The translations under genes were made by a program, and so were the position numbers. Below are positions 22,845 to 33,801 of a DNA stretch of 64,000 nucleotides, one piece after another. The notes beneath the pieces are model-generated. The model ran no database searches, was not told where the DNA came from, and was given only the letters and a program-made list of their open reading frames with translations. Origin of the DNA: Culex pipiens pallens (taxonomy: Eukaryota > Arthropoda > Insecta > Diptera > Culicidae); the NCBI RefSeq assembly GCF_016801865.2, contig NC_068937.1:135668455-135732454 (forward strand). Reading direction: 5' to 3'. The first letter of the stretch is position 1, and every line of letters starts with the position of its first letter.

Positions 22845-23632
22845 TTTGATTATTTTGATTTTACTAATTTTATTGATTATATTGATTTTATTGATTTTAT
22901 TGTTATTGATTTTATTAATTTTATTGATTTTTTTTTTATCTTATTGACTATATTGATTTTATTGATTTTATTGATCTTATTGATTTTATTGATTTTATTG
23001 ATTTTATTGATTTTATTGATTTTATTGATTTTATTGATTTTATTGATTTTATTGATTTTATTGATTTTATTGATTTTATTGATTTTATTGATTTCATTGA
23101 TTTTATTGATTTTATTGATTTTATTGATTTTATGATTTTATCGATTTTATCGATTTTATTGATTTTATTGATTTTATTGATTTTATTGATTTTATTGATT
23201 TTATTGATTTCATTGATTTCATTGATTTTATTGATTTTATTGATTTTATTGATTTTATTGATTTTATTGATTTTATTGATTTTATTGATTTTATTGATTT
23301 TATTGATTTTATTGATTTTATTGATTTTATTGATTTTATTGATTTTATTGATTTTACTGATTTTATTAATTTTATTGATTTTATTGATTTTATTGATTTT
23401 ATTGATTTTATTAATTTTATTAATTTTATTGATTTTATTGATTTTATTGATTTTATTGATTTTATTGATTTTATTGATTTTATTGATTTTATTGATTTTA
23501 TTGATTTTATTGATTTTATTGATTTTATTGATTTTATTGATTTTATTGATTTTATTGATTTTATTGATTTTATTGATTTTATTGATTTTATTGATTTTAC
23601 TAATTTTATTAATGTATAGATTTTTTTTAATT
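22845..23632. repeat. 9-bp minisatellite (ATTGATTTT)n within T-rich DNA
   Basis: The unit ATTGATTTT is repeated about 80 times with sporadic substitutions such as TTGATTTCA and TTAATTTTA. Because 9 is a multiple of 3, the plus strand stays open as Ile-Leu-Leu repeats; this is not a gene. The flanks (22480-22845 and 23640-24165) are T-rich degenerate forms with motifs such as TTGAATTTCTT. Confidence 0.95.
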
Positions 23633-24870
23633 ATCTTAATTTTTTTTTTTTTTGATTTTTGAATTTTTTGAGTTTCTTGTTTTTTTTTAAATAGTTGATT
23701 ATTTGTATTTTTTGAATCCTTTCAATTTCTTGAACATCTTGAATTTCTTGAATTGTTGGATTTCTTAAATTTTTTGAAATTGTAAAAAATTTTGATCTTC
23801 TTAAATTTCTTTATTTTTACGATTTTGTAAAATATCTTAATTTTCTGAGATTTTTGAAATTTCTAATTTTTTTGAATTTCTTGATTGCTTAATTTTTTAT
23901 GGTTTTGTTGAATTTGTTAATTTTTTAATTTCGTGTTTTTTTGTAAATTTTTAAATTACTTAATTTTGTTTTGTAATATTCTGTAGTTTTTGTTAATTTC
24001 TTGATTTTTTTCTTATTTCATAAATTTCTTTTTTTTTAATTTCTCAAGTTTGATAAACTTTTACAATTTCTTTAATTGGATTTATTCTTTAACTTCTGGA
24101 TTTTTTTTAATTCTAGTTTTTTTGTTGAATTTTTGAAATTTCTAGAATTTTTTGAATTCTACATAATGTTTTGTTGATTCAAATTTGCCTTATTTCTCAG
24201 CGTGGGGGCTCAGGTAGGAATACAAGTATTTTTCTAATTTGTATCTTGTATACTTGACGTTTGCAAATTTACTGCTATTTTTACTTCGAAACATTGTTGA
24301 CACCCGTTCAAGCAAACACGATTTCCAGCAAATATTTGGCACGATTTCCCGGGACGTCGCCCGGACATCCGTTCCATTTTCCAACAATTGTCACCATTTC
24401 TCAGCATCAGTAGCTGCCCCAAAACAGCTTGGACAAACACTTGCCAAAACCCTCCGCAATTTGCATAATATCAACCTAATTTTGGGGTACTCCGCCCCTC
24501 CCCCTGTTACCTTCAGTTTGGGTCTTCAATTCATCTGGTCCTGTACAATTACTACACGACGTGATTGAGGTGTACTGCCCTAACGCTTAGGCGTTGTCAC
24601 GCACACTAACAAAATACTATGTAACGCACCGAACAGTTTTGCCTTAGCAATAAAAACCGAGCAGAAGCTCGATCACTTCTCTTTACACCTCGAACGGAAC
24701 AAGTACTCTTTCCTTTACCCAATATCACGCCGAAACCTAACAATACTAAGCCCTCACTCACTTATCAGTGATGATGGTGGCTGCATTGTGTGACGAGGTT
24801 GTTTAAAATCAGAACTTTTAATGGCGAAAGGGGAAAAAGGATGAACAACTGCCGAATTACATTTTTTACT

Positions 24871-24876
24871 TTTATT
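24871..24876 (-). terminator. Poly(A) signal of the CLN3 gene
   Basis: AATAAA on the minus strand lies about 52 bases after the CLN3 stop codon. Confidence 0.6.
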
Positions 24877-24927
24877 AAAATTTGTGCGATAAAATCGCCT
24901 AGTAAATAAAACAACAATAACTTAACC

Positions 24928-27900
24928 TCACTGTAACCGCGCCGGCACCGGCAGATCACAGATGGCGTTGTGCGACGGAATCGAGGCAATACCGGCGAGC
25001 GCAATTCCGACCGAGTCCGAAATCGACGTGATCATCATGGCGTACTCGCGCCGCGCTTCCGGCACCTCGATCTGCATCCGGTAGAACGTGTTGACGTAAC
25101 CGCCACCACCCAGGAGGCCCTCCCACAGGATCAGCACGAAGATGATCCAAATCGAGGGCGTGAACATGTAGATCGCCTCGAAGATGAAGAAGACCATGTT
25201 GATGAACTGCAGCAGGGCCATCACCCAGACGTGCCGGAAGTGGACGATGTTGACGGAGGATCGCGAGATGAACACTCCGACCTGGTAGAGGACCTGGTAC
25301 CAGCGGTACTGCTCCGATTGGGATAGCGAAATGCCCGGGAAGTAGACGAGCTCAAACTGGAAGGAAACATTTAGAGTGTAGTGAAGTTTTGACAGATGCT
25401 CTGTGAACGCGCCCTACCATTCCCTGGTTGATGAAATACTCAAACAGATACACCAAAATCAACGGAATCATGAAGATAAACAGCGACGGGATGTAGCCCA
25501 GCTTCTGGCGCCAATTCTCCAGCGGTCGTTCATCTTCCGGCAGGGTACTGTAGTCGATAGCTTGCTTAGCACTGTCAGCGGTCTCCACCAGCGCATCTTT
25601 GCTGGTGTCTTTGTGACGTAGCAGAACCCAAAACGAGCAAGCTTCCAACGCCGGTACAACCAGCATGACCAGCATCGTTGCCTTCGGCGACAGCCCGGCC
25701 GCAGTCAGCCCAGTATAGGACAAAGATCCAATTACTCCAGCGCCACCCGTTCCCGAGGACCACGTGGAGATGACGTTTCTGTAAGTGCACCCGTCAATTG
25801 ACTCTTCAAAAGGTTACCACAGGACATTCAAACACTTACTTGTTGAAGTAGCTGGCGTACGCCAGGAACGTGGCTTCGCCCAATCCGGAACTGAAAGACG
25901 TACAGATGACACCCAGGAACAGAACCCAGTCGGAGGTTGCAAAGGCCACCAGCAGAAAGCCAGCCGCGGCCAGCGAAACGCAACCCGCAACTCGAACGCT
26001 AAAATAAAGATGCCGTTAGAAGTCGTGAACGTACCCCTTAAGCAAACTTGAACTCACTGTTTCCAGAGCGGGAGGAACGACGCGACCAACTTGATGCTAA
26101 GTGCCGGCAAGATGTCCGCCAGCAGAATCGCTCCGGTGGACAGTTTGTTGCAGGGTCGCTTCTCGTACGCGAACGCAGCCGGGTCACCGCTTCGCAGAAG
26201 GGTGGAATTTCCCGCGAACGGATCCTGTAAATAGAGAGAGAGCGGACATTGTTGCAGCGAATCGCGAATCCTGCGGTTTCAGTTAAGCAGGTTAAACCCC
26301 TCGGCACTTAAAATAGCCTCCCTCAACCTACACGGCGGTGGACACACGTGCGGTGCACGCGAAAACAGCGTAGGCCATGCTAATTTAAATTGCATCAAAG
26401 TAAGCCGCGAGCTTCTCGATGGACTCTGACCACTGCAATGGTAGGCCGGCTCTTTGTGAACCTGCGGCAGTGGTTTCCACCTGGTTGACGTGACCCAGCG
26501 TTTCCAAAGGGCTCAACTGACAGGTGTCAAAGTAACACGCTTGTTGTAAAATAATTGGAAAATCAATTTTTAAGCATATTTATGAGTGGACTCTCTCAAA
26601 ATTTCCAAACAAATACACCCTTTTGCAATGTGCGTCAACCGGAGACGAAATGGCAGAGTGCATGCTGTTGCGGCCAGTGGCAATTTAATCCGGGCACATG
26701 ATGATGATAGCGAGGCGGTTTAATTTCATTTTGATCCTAATGAACAACCTTCTCAGCGGGCTGCACCTACACGCTTGTCTATTTCTGCGATTTTATTTCA
26801 GGCAAAATACCGCGCCAAATCGGATGACAATTCTACCTTTATCTAATCGCTTGGAGACAACCGAATTGTGCCCCCTGCCCAATTGAAATGCCAATCTTTG
26901 GACTTAACAGCCTCGATTATCAGCTGCGTTCCGATAAGGAAAATGGTTCCTGAAGTCCGCCAGACGTGGACGCAATAAAAAGTAATCAAAAATTGACGAA
27001 TTCGACAAGCGCCATTCTAACTTCGTGAACGTGGTCCGGCTGTGCAAATTCGTTCGAAACCCTTGAATTTGAAGAACGTGCGACCTTTGGGTCGCCAAAT
27101 CTAGGCCGAAGGAAGACCACAACCACGTTCGGGCGAGCACGTTGCGGAATTGTTTACGTTTACGTGCATTTGATTACCATCAATTGGTACTCGTTGATAC
27201 TCGCTTATGGCTGATGAATGAAAGGAAAGAATGCAACGTCTCTCTGAGCGGGGTGAACTAATCGAACGAACATAGTAAACAAACTTGAAGCCGGTCAGTT
27301 ACTCGCGATGTTACGCCATTGGGGATTACACAGCTTAGGGTACCCGAGTTTAATGATACAAAAGCAGCCGACTTGGTCATCACAGTAGGCGCAGCGCGTG
27401 ATCGAAACGTTGAATTGTCACGTGAACGTGTTATAGGGGATTTTTCAAGGGATATTTCATTAACTTTGAATAACCTTCGACAATGTCTACAGTTATAAAA
27501 ATAATTTACGAGCACTTTGTTTTTGGTCCTCTCACATTGTTTTGCTCAATTTGATTCGGACTTACACAAAATCTTCTTAACTTTTTGCAACCGTGTAAAA
27601 TGTTTGACAGTTGATTTGTGCACTGTTGATTCCTTCTACTTACAAACTTAGTTTTCGGACATTCTTATAAATTTCAAGTCTTATATATAAAAAAGGTGCT
27701 CTTTGTTGCGTTGGGTTCGTATAAGTCCAAGGAAGGTTGTTACGCCAAAAAGTGACAATTTGGCCACTCTGGAACCGATTCCGGAAAATCTGCAGATTGT
27801 ATGGGAAAAGTTGCGTGAAATCAAATTTTGATCACAGGAGGCTGTAAAAGCAAACTAGCTGAAAACGTCAAGTAACAAAATAAAGACAAGACGTAGTTTG

Positions 27901-29063
27901 TCGGGTTTAGCTTGTTATTTATATTTAAAGATACAGTCGGCTCTCGATCTTAAAAAAAACGAAAAAAAACGAAACTATTGGCACTACGCCCCCCGGGGCA
28001 TGGCCTTCCTCTAACGTGGGATTTCTGCTCCAGCGCCTCTGACGAGACAGGAGAAACCGGGACCGACGTTTTACTTCACCATCCGATAGAAGCTCAGTGG
28101 ATAAGGCGGGAATCGAACCCGCGTCTCATAGCATCATCGGGATCGGCAGCCGAAGCCGCTACCCCTGCGCCACGAGACCCACGGCTCTCGATCTTATCGA
28201 TATCAAATTGCTCCAGTTGTCAATAAATTTTGCAGTCCCTTCAAGAAGCATGCTTTGATTTATCGTTCTATAATTTGATACCTCCAGCTCTCGACGGTCC
28301 TTTCAAAATCGACAACGAGAGACTCCACTGTAATTAACTTCCACTACCAGAGATTTCAGTAAATCTATCGAGCTGAAACTTGTCATAACAAGATAAACAA
28401 CCCCCCGAGTTGATTTTTTTTTCAGGTGCTCACAACACCGCCAATCGGAGTCGGTGGTAAGCCCAATTAAGTCCAAACAATACAACCGATATCACTCGCC
28501 CACTCGTGATAAGGTGATTGGTAGTCACTTGTAACTACCGTAACATGTACTCCACGTCGAACACATTGCGATAAGAATTATGAGTTGAACCACCAGAACA
28601 TTTGCATTAGCCAAGGCTGCTACCCCGTTATCATGGTTCCACATTAGATCACCAAACGTGGCCAAAGGTCACTTCGAAAACCGCGAAAATCAAAGCAACC
28701 GATCGCTTCGAGAACGCACCAAGGCCTACCGCGACGAGCGTTGCTCACCGGTTGTTTTGATCAGCTGCCGGCGCAGCAAACAAAGCATGCTGCGCGCAAC
28801 GCGCGCGACCTTCACGAAAATCAGAACACAGCTCTTCTTCCAACACTCACCAGCATCATCATCGACTTGCCGTCATCGCCGTGGTCCCCGCCTCCGAGCT
28901 CCTTCAGAATGTCATGCGCGGCCGTTAGCATGACCACGTAACCATAGTTGTTACAAAGACCCAAAATCCAGTAGGCTACTAGATCCCGCCACAGGCCTCG
29001 ATCGCGAGGGGCTTCGCGATCCTCACGCAGTGATCGCTCGTCTTCCGTCGACGTCGTGGCCAT
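24928..29063 (-). CDS. CLN3: CLN3 (battenin), lysosomal membrane protein, five exons
   Basis: Exons on the minus strand are 29063-28851, 26224-26058, 25998-25840, 25778-25418 and 25356-24928. They sum to 1329 bases and 442 residues, close to human CLN3 (438). All introns are GT-AG and phases join exactly. Family hallmarks are LGLCNNYGYVVMLTAAHDIL in exon 1, LLADILPALSIKLVA in exon 2, SSGLGEATFLAYASYF in exon 3, STWSSGTGGAG across the exon 4 start, and LLGGGGYVNTF in exon 5. The protein is a multi-pass lysosomal membrane protein of the major-facilitator-like group, implicated in glycerophosphodiester handling. The start ATG at 29063 has a good context (AAGATGG). A TCAGT initiator-like motif lies at 29218-29222. 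Intron 1 (2.6 kb) carries a SINE. Confidence 0.96.
27953..28181 (-). mobile_element. Full-length tRNA-derived SINE in CLN3 intron 1 with perfect 15-bp target duplication
   Basis: Read on the minus strand, the element starts with a tRNA-like head: A-box TGGCGCAGGGGTAGCGG and B-box GGTTCGATTCC. It continues with a tRNA-unrelated body and ends in a T-rich tail (TTTCG followed by T8CG-T8). It is flanked by the direct repeat CGGCTCTCGATCTTA at 27938-27952 and 28182-28196. A related 5' fragment is at 30745-30891. The Twin SINE family of Culex is one candidate; I could not verify the assignment. Confidence 0.88.
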
Positions 29064-29222
29064 CTTGGATGCTGAACTTGAACTTGACGCCGGAGTTGCT
29101 GCCTTCCACAAATCCGTTAATCAGTGCGCAGACAAGCTATTGACATCTCATCTGCTCCAGGCCTGCTAGACCGGACTTTGTCGCTGAACGTCTTGCTCGT
29201 TCAACCGCAACGGCTTAACTGA

Positions 29223-30529
29223 ACCGAAGTGGACTACTACTTTGTGTGTGCACCACAAACACTTTCCATTCATTGTGTTGTAATCAGAGTGGCTATAGCA
29301 GCTGACGAACCGAACCAACTAGCCAAGCCATGCTGGTTTAATTGTACCATTATCAGCAATTTGGACGCGAAAGACTACGCGCGCGCGCAAGAAAAAGTGG
29401 TGGAGGGCCCCCATTTTTGGCCAGCATCGACGAAGAAGACATCGACGACTGGGGTCGAACTGTAGAAGCAAAAATGCACTTTTAAGCGTCCGGTTCAACG
29501 TGTAACGAAGTGGTGTTGGTGAGCGAAACTGCTCATTTAATGGCTGCTACTTAGCGTAACCTGGCTTAAGTTTGAGGTGTGTTGTTTAGTGAGTGTTTTG
29601 GTGTGAAAGATAATGATGATGACGGTGAGTTATCTTTTGTGTACACACCTGTGGATTGGTTGATTCCATTGAATTGGCAAAAGAGTCGCGTGATGAGGTC
29701 GTAAAAACATGGTTGAGATATTGGACGAATTTAAGCTAATCAGGCTGCGTAGGAGTCGAGGTTAGTGGATAGTTAGATTCGAAATCAATCTCAATTTAAA
29801 CGCATACTTACCAAAATCTAGCAAATACATGCTAAAATTACTCGAAATGTTTCTGCTCTTTCTTGCTTTTCAACTAAATAACTTATTCCTAGGCTGGTCC
29901 AGGCAACATTTTTGACAGGGAAACAATTTTATCGAAAGCTAGTAATGAGCACGGAAGTATCGTTAACCTTCATTTTATTTTAATCTAAAATTCTGAGATT
30001 CTAAAACCTTAAATTCATGAACTCTAAAATTTTAAAATTCTAAAAATTATGAAATTCCCAAATTTACCGAGTTCAAATTATTGCAAAATTTGCACCAAAT
30101 TCTCCACCCTTGCAAATAATATCTGCTCATATTTGCACACTTGAAATCCTACCCTTCGACTGAGCTTTGTTCCTTTCGACCACTTTAGAACAGTTTCAAA
30201 CTAGGGTGTGTGTCTTGGATAGTTTTTTTCTGCTGTAGTTTGAGGTGTGCACTTTGTTGGAGAGCTTTCTACAAATTGCACGATTGTCTAAAAATCTCTG
30301 AAATCCGCAATATAAAACTCTAAAATTAAAACTTCTTAAATTGAAAATTCAAAAATAAAAAATTCTACATTTCCAAAATTTTAAACATCAAAATATTAAG
30401 CTACTAAAATTCTTAAATTTTGACATTCTATAAGTTTAAAAGACAGTTCTAATGATTCTGGAATTTGAAAACCTTTAAATTATTTTTTTAATTTAGAAAT
30501 TCAAAAAACCTTCTTTATTTTTTAAATTA
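29223..30529. other. No gene recognised upstream of CLN3
   Basis: This is intergenic DNA. The second half (about 29990-30500) is AT-rich with many AAATTCT-like words, similar in style to 31545-31640 and 59560-60860. Confidence 0.4.
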
Positions 30530-30744
30530 CAGTCCAGACTCGATTATCCGAAAGCCTCGGAAAAAAAATTCTTTGTCTAATTTTTGATTGTCGAGCTTAG
30601 GTATGACCCCTAAACTACGCTAAAATGATTTAGAATTTTTAAATCCAAGATGGCGGCCAAAATGGCGGTGATGCAATATTGAAAAAATGCATTTTATTTT
30701 TTAATAGGCAATCAACAACTCAAATTTGACTAAAATGGGGTCGT
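30530..30744. repeat. Dispersed repeat fragments (CGATTATCC and CCAAGATGGCGG families)
   Basis: ACTCGATTATCCGAAAGCC near 30540 has a relative near 60855 (ACTCGATTATCCTAAG). The block around TTTAGAATTTTTAAATCC and CCAAAATGGCGG at 30630-30700 has a relative at about 63840-63905. These look like two interspersed repeat families. Confidence 0.55.
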
Positions 30745-30891
30745 GGGTCTCGTGGCGCAGGGGTAGCGGCTTCGGCTGCCGATCCCGATATTGCTATGAG
30801 ACGCGGGTTCGATTCCCGCCTTATCCACTGAGCTTCTATCGGATGGTGAAGTAAAACGTCGGTCCCGGTTTCTCCTGTCTCGTCAGAGGCG
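30745..30891 (+). mobile_element. 5' fragment of the same SINE family as 27953-28181
   Basis: The tRNA-like head and the first part of the body (to CTCGTCAGAGGCG) match the intact copy closely. The similarity then stops and unrelated sequence follows, so the 3' half is missing or replaced. Confidence 0.85.
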
Positions 30892-30963
30892 TGGCGCGCA
30901 AATATTTAGTTGTAATGCCATCTGGGGGTCGTTCCTTACTAATATCCATAAACGATAATTTCG

Positions 30964-31637
30964 TTTATACTACTCCACCCAAAACATTCCACCCACCCTC
31001 CCCATCCCCCACACCCAAAAAAAATTATCTATTAATCACATCTAACCCCAATTCACATCCAACTTCAAAACTCACAATTAACCACTCAAATCATAACCCA
31101 CCCCAAATCCCCAAAAAATAAATCAACCCCCCCTAAATAAATACCCCAACAACCCCCAAAACCCACCCCCAATCCAAAACCCAATCCCCCCAACCCCCCC
31201 CACCCAATCCAACCCCCCCAACCCCACCCCAAATACCCAACCCAACTCCATACCAACTTCCTCACATAACAACACCCACCCACAAACCTCAACCACCCAC
31301 ACCCACCAAACACCCCCAATCACCCCTCACCCCACCAACCCAAACAACAACCCACCAACCCACCCAACAACCCCACCCCACCAACCACCCCACCCACAAC
31401 AACCAACAACCCAAACAACACCAAACCCCAAACAACCCCAAACCACAACCCCCCACACACACCACCCCCCACCACACAACCCCTAAAAAACAACACAAAC
31501 AAACACTCAAACAAAATACCAAAACACCAAAACCCTAACAAACCAACTAAAATTCTAAAATTCTAAAATTCTAAAATTCTAAAATTCTAAAATTCTAAAA
31601 TTCTTAAATTCTAAAATTCTTAAATTCTAAAATTCTT
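30964..31637. repeat. 674-bp tract with no G on the plus strand (C/A-rich; G/T-rich complement)
   Basis: I find no G between 30964 and 31637. The core (about 31100-31520) is a non-periodic mix of C runs and A (for example CCCCAACCCCCCC), so the minus strand contains many G3-G7 runs. The last 90 bases are an A/T/C tandem repeat. Open frames through it are composition artefacts. It is not a canonical simple repeat. Confidence 0.9.
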
Positions 31638-31640
31638 GAA
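31545..31640 (+). repeat. 8-bp tandem repeat (TAAAATTC)n
   Basis: The unit TAAAATTC is repeated about eleven times with drift to TTAAATTC at the right end. It adjoins the G-free tract. Confidence 0.9.
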
Positions 31641-31848
31641 TTCTGAAATTTAAAAACTCTGAAATCCTTAGTGTGTAAAATTCTGCAAATTTAAATTCTT
31701 AAATTTAAGTATAAACTTAAATATAAACTTTAAAATCAGGAAAAGTTTAAATCGTCTAAAATTAACACGGGACCATTAGACGTAGACGGCAGCAAGAATG
31801 ATAAAATATAAAAAGTTATTTATTAAAATGTAATCGTTCTTCCAAATC

Positions 31849-32017
31849 TGTTGTATTCTGGTAAAACAGAATTTAGCGTGCAAAGGAATAACAACGCGAG
31901 GGGAAAAGTGAACTGTCATAAAAGAGAAAGTTGGAAAATAAATAAACAACGCGGTTCAAGAACGGGGAATTAAATTTGGTTTTATTCAACTATTTGCACC
32001 CGGAATAAAACACAACA
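31849..32017 (+). repeat. 5' LTR of the Gag-protease element
   Basis: 169 bp, starting TGTTGTATTCTGG and ending ACACAACA. By eye it is identical to 33628-33796. Confidence 0.95.
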
Positions 32018-32019
32018 TT

Positions 32020-32029
32020 TGGCGACGAG
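32020..32029 (+). promoter_or_regulatory. Primer-binding-site-like motif TGGCGACGAG
   Basis: It starts two bases downstream of the LTR end and begins with TGG, complementary to a tRNA CCA end. The same ten bases follow the LTR of the element at 43757-48746. The primer tRNA is not identified. Confidence 0.7.
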
Positions 32030-32221
32030 TGGTGAAACAATCCACGAGAAGCGCGAAAGTGATTGCGATTAAATTCGGGCGCGGAAAATAGTTATATCAG
32101 CGCGGAAGTTGACGCGGCCAAGAAAGCTGCTCGACAAAGTAAACAAAGGAGAAAAAAGAAAGATTCGATTCGGTTGTGACCAGTTGTGACACAAGAGCAG
32201 ATTCAATTCGATTGTACGAGG

Positions 32222-33535
32222 ATGGATGGTGGAAAAAGCTCCGGATTGGCTCCGTTTGTTCCCGGGGACACGTCCACGGTCTCTTCCCGGTGGAAGAAAT
32301 GGAAACGTTCTTTTCAAATCTTCCTTGACGTGAACAACGTCGCAATCGCCTCACGGAAGAAGTCATACCTCCTTCACTATGTGGGACCGCAAGTGCAGGA
32401 CGTGTACTTCAGCTTGCAGGGCGACGATGAACCGGAAGTTCCGGTGGGATCCGACGTATTCCAAGAGGCGATGAAGCTGCTGGACGAGTACTTCCTGCCA
32501 ATGAAGTGCCTGCCGTTGGAGCGGCATAAATTTCGAAACCTGGTGCAGGCCGGCGAGGAACCCATCGAAAGTTTTGTCCTACGACTGCGGGAGCAGGGCA
32601 ACCTCTGCGAGTATGGTGACCACTTGGACGACGAAATTAAGGAGCAGATTTTTGAGAAAGGAGCGTCGGATGATCTACGTGCGAGGATTCTAAACAAACC
32701 TCAGATGACTCTGGCCGAAACCGTTGAAGCTGGCCGTTCATTGGAGACAATCGAGAAGCACAAGAACAATTTGACGCTGAACCCAACTCCGGCGGAGAAC
32801 GACGTTGAGGTGCACAAAATCCGGTCAAGGACTCGATCGAACCGGGAATGCTACCGTTGCGGCAAGCGGGGTCATTTCGCCAACGATGATAGCTGCCCGG
32901 CGATAGACCAGGAGTGCAAGCGCTGCGGTATGGTTGGACACTTCAAGAGTTGCTGCAAAACGAAGAAGCACAAGAAAAAGGTGGGAAAGCGGCTGCGGCA
33001 GGTGAAGACTGGTCGACGTGACACGGACTCTGAGGATTCCGACGATTCGGAACAGCTGAGTGATGATTCGGCAGAGGAGAACGTGCAATACCTGTTTGCA
33101 ACTGACCCAGGTCGAGGAGGTAATGTTATTTGTACTGTGGGTGGCGTTCCAGTTAAATGGGTGGTGGATTCGGGTGCCGGAGTTGACGTTATCGATCGGC
33201 GAACCTGGGAGCACATGAAGAAGGAAAAAGTGCGCATAAAGTCTCAGCAGCCTGTTGTGAAGAAAAACCTGATGTCCTATTCTGGCCATCCAGTTGAAGT
33301 TGCTGGAATGTTTTCGGCGGAAGTAGCCACGGAGAGAAAGAGCATTGTTGCCGAGATCTACGTTGCAGAAAACGGAACCTGCTGCTTGCTGGGTCGGAAG
33401 ACAGCTGAGATGCTAGGAATCCTCAGTATCAATACGGAAGTGTGCGCTGCTAGGGAGAGCAACGGAAGGCGATTCATTGAAGCAGCGTCCCTCACAGTCG
33501 ACCGGCAATCGAGCCGGTATCGAGCCCGGAAGTAG
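32222..33535 (+). CDS. Gag-protease polyprotein of a truncated Ty3/gypsy-like element
   Basis: This is a 437-residue frame from the ATG at 32222, which has purine-rich upstream context; an upstream in-frame GTG is not needed. The N-terminal part (about 20-190) resembles retrotransposon Gag. Two CCHC knuckles follow: CYRCGKRGHFANDDSC from residue 210 and CKRCGMVGHFKSCC from 232. After an acidic Ser/Asp linker comes a retropepsin-like domain with DSGAG at D316 and a downstream LLGRKTAEMLGIL flap-type motif. The frame stops soon after the protease, where RT would normally begin, and only about 90 bases separate it from the 3' LTR. Gag packages RNA and the protease would cleave Gag. Polymerase functions would have to be supplied in trans. 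Confidence 0.92.
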   Translation: MDGGKSSGLAPFVPGDTSTVSSRWKKWKRSFQIFLDVNNVAIASRKKSYLLHYVGPQVQDVYFSLQGDDEPEVPVGSDVFQEAMKLLDEYFLPMKCLPLERHKFRNLVQAGEEPIESFVLRLREQGNLCEYGDHLDDEIKEQIFEKGASDDLRARILNKPQMTLAETVEAGRSLETIEKHKNNLTLNPTPAENDVEVHKIRSRTRSNRECYRCGKRGHFANDDSCPAIDQECKRCGMVGHFKSCCKTKKHKKKVGKRLRQVKTGRRDTDSEDSDDSEQLSDDSAEENVQYLFATDPGRGGNVICTVGGVPVKWVVDSGAGVDVIDRRTWEHMKKEKVRIKSQQPVVKKNLMSYSGHPVEVAGMFSAEVATERKSIVAEIYVAENGTCCLLGRKTAEMLGILSINTEVCAARESNGRRFIEAASLTVDRQSSRYRARK

Positions 33536-33611
33536 ATGGAACCAAGATGGAGTATGGAGAAGTTTAGGTCAAGACGATATTGAGTTGAAGTAGGACACTA
33601 CAAGAGCAAAC

Positions 33612-33627
33612 CGGAAGAAGGAGAGAT
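33612..33627 (+). promoter_or_regulatory. Polypurine tract of the Gag-protease element
   Basis: GGAAGAAGGAGAGA lies immediately before the 3' LTR, the usual position of the plus-strand primer. Confidence 0.7.
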
Positions 33628-33796
33628 TGTTGTATTCTGGTAAAACAGAATTTAGCGTGCAAAGGAATAACAACGCGAGGGGAAAAGTGAACTGTCATAA
33701 AAGAGAAAGTTGGAAAATAAATAAACAACGCGGTTCAAGAACGGGGAATTAAATTTGGTTTTATTCAACTATTTGCACCCGGAATAAAACACAACA
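33628..33796 (+). repeat. 3' LTR of the Gag-protease element
   Basis: 169 bp, apparently identical to the 5' LTR, with TG...CA ends. Confidence 0.95.
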
Positions 33797-33801
33797 AAAT
33801 C

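Larger units (their letters stand above)
31849..33796 (+). mobile_element. Complete 1.95-kb LTR retrotransposon encoding only Gag and protease
   Basis: Two 169-bp LTRs (TGTTG...CAACA) that look identical flank a single Gag-protease frame. A 5-bp target duplication, AAATC, is at 31844-31848 and 33797-33801. A primer-binding-like TGGCGACGAG starts two bases after the 5' LTR, and a purine-rich tract (GAAGAAGGAGAGA) abuts the 3' LTR. No reverse transcriptase, RNase H or integrase is present. It is non-autonomous and probably inserted recently. Confidence 0.93.

Noticed and set aside
22944..23662. Long plus-strand frames of Ile-Leu-Leu repeats resembling membrane proteins
   Set aside because: They are translations of the 9-bp minisatellite and have no other protein character.
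27953..28181. A genuine tRNA gene in the CLN3 intron
   Set aside because: The acceptor stem does not close, the homology extends far beyond a tRNA, and the unit has SINE target duplications.
31086..31541. Minus-strand Gly/Trp/Val-rich frames
   Set aside because: They result from the C-free composition of that strand; no splice sites or family resemblance.
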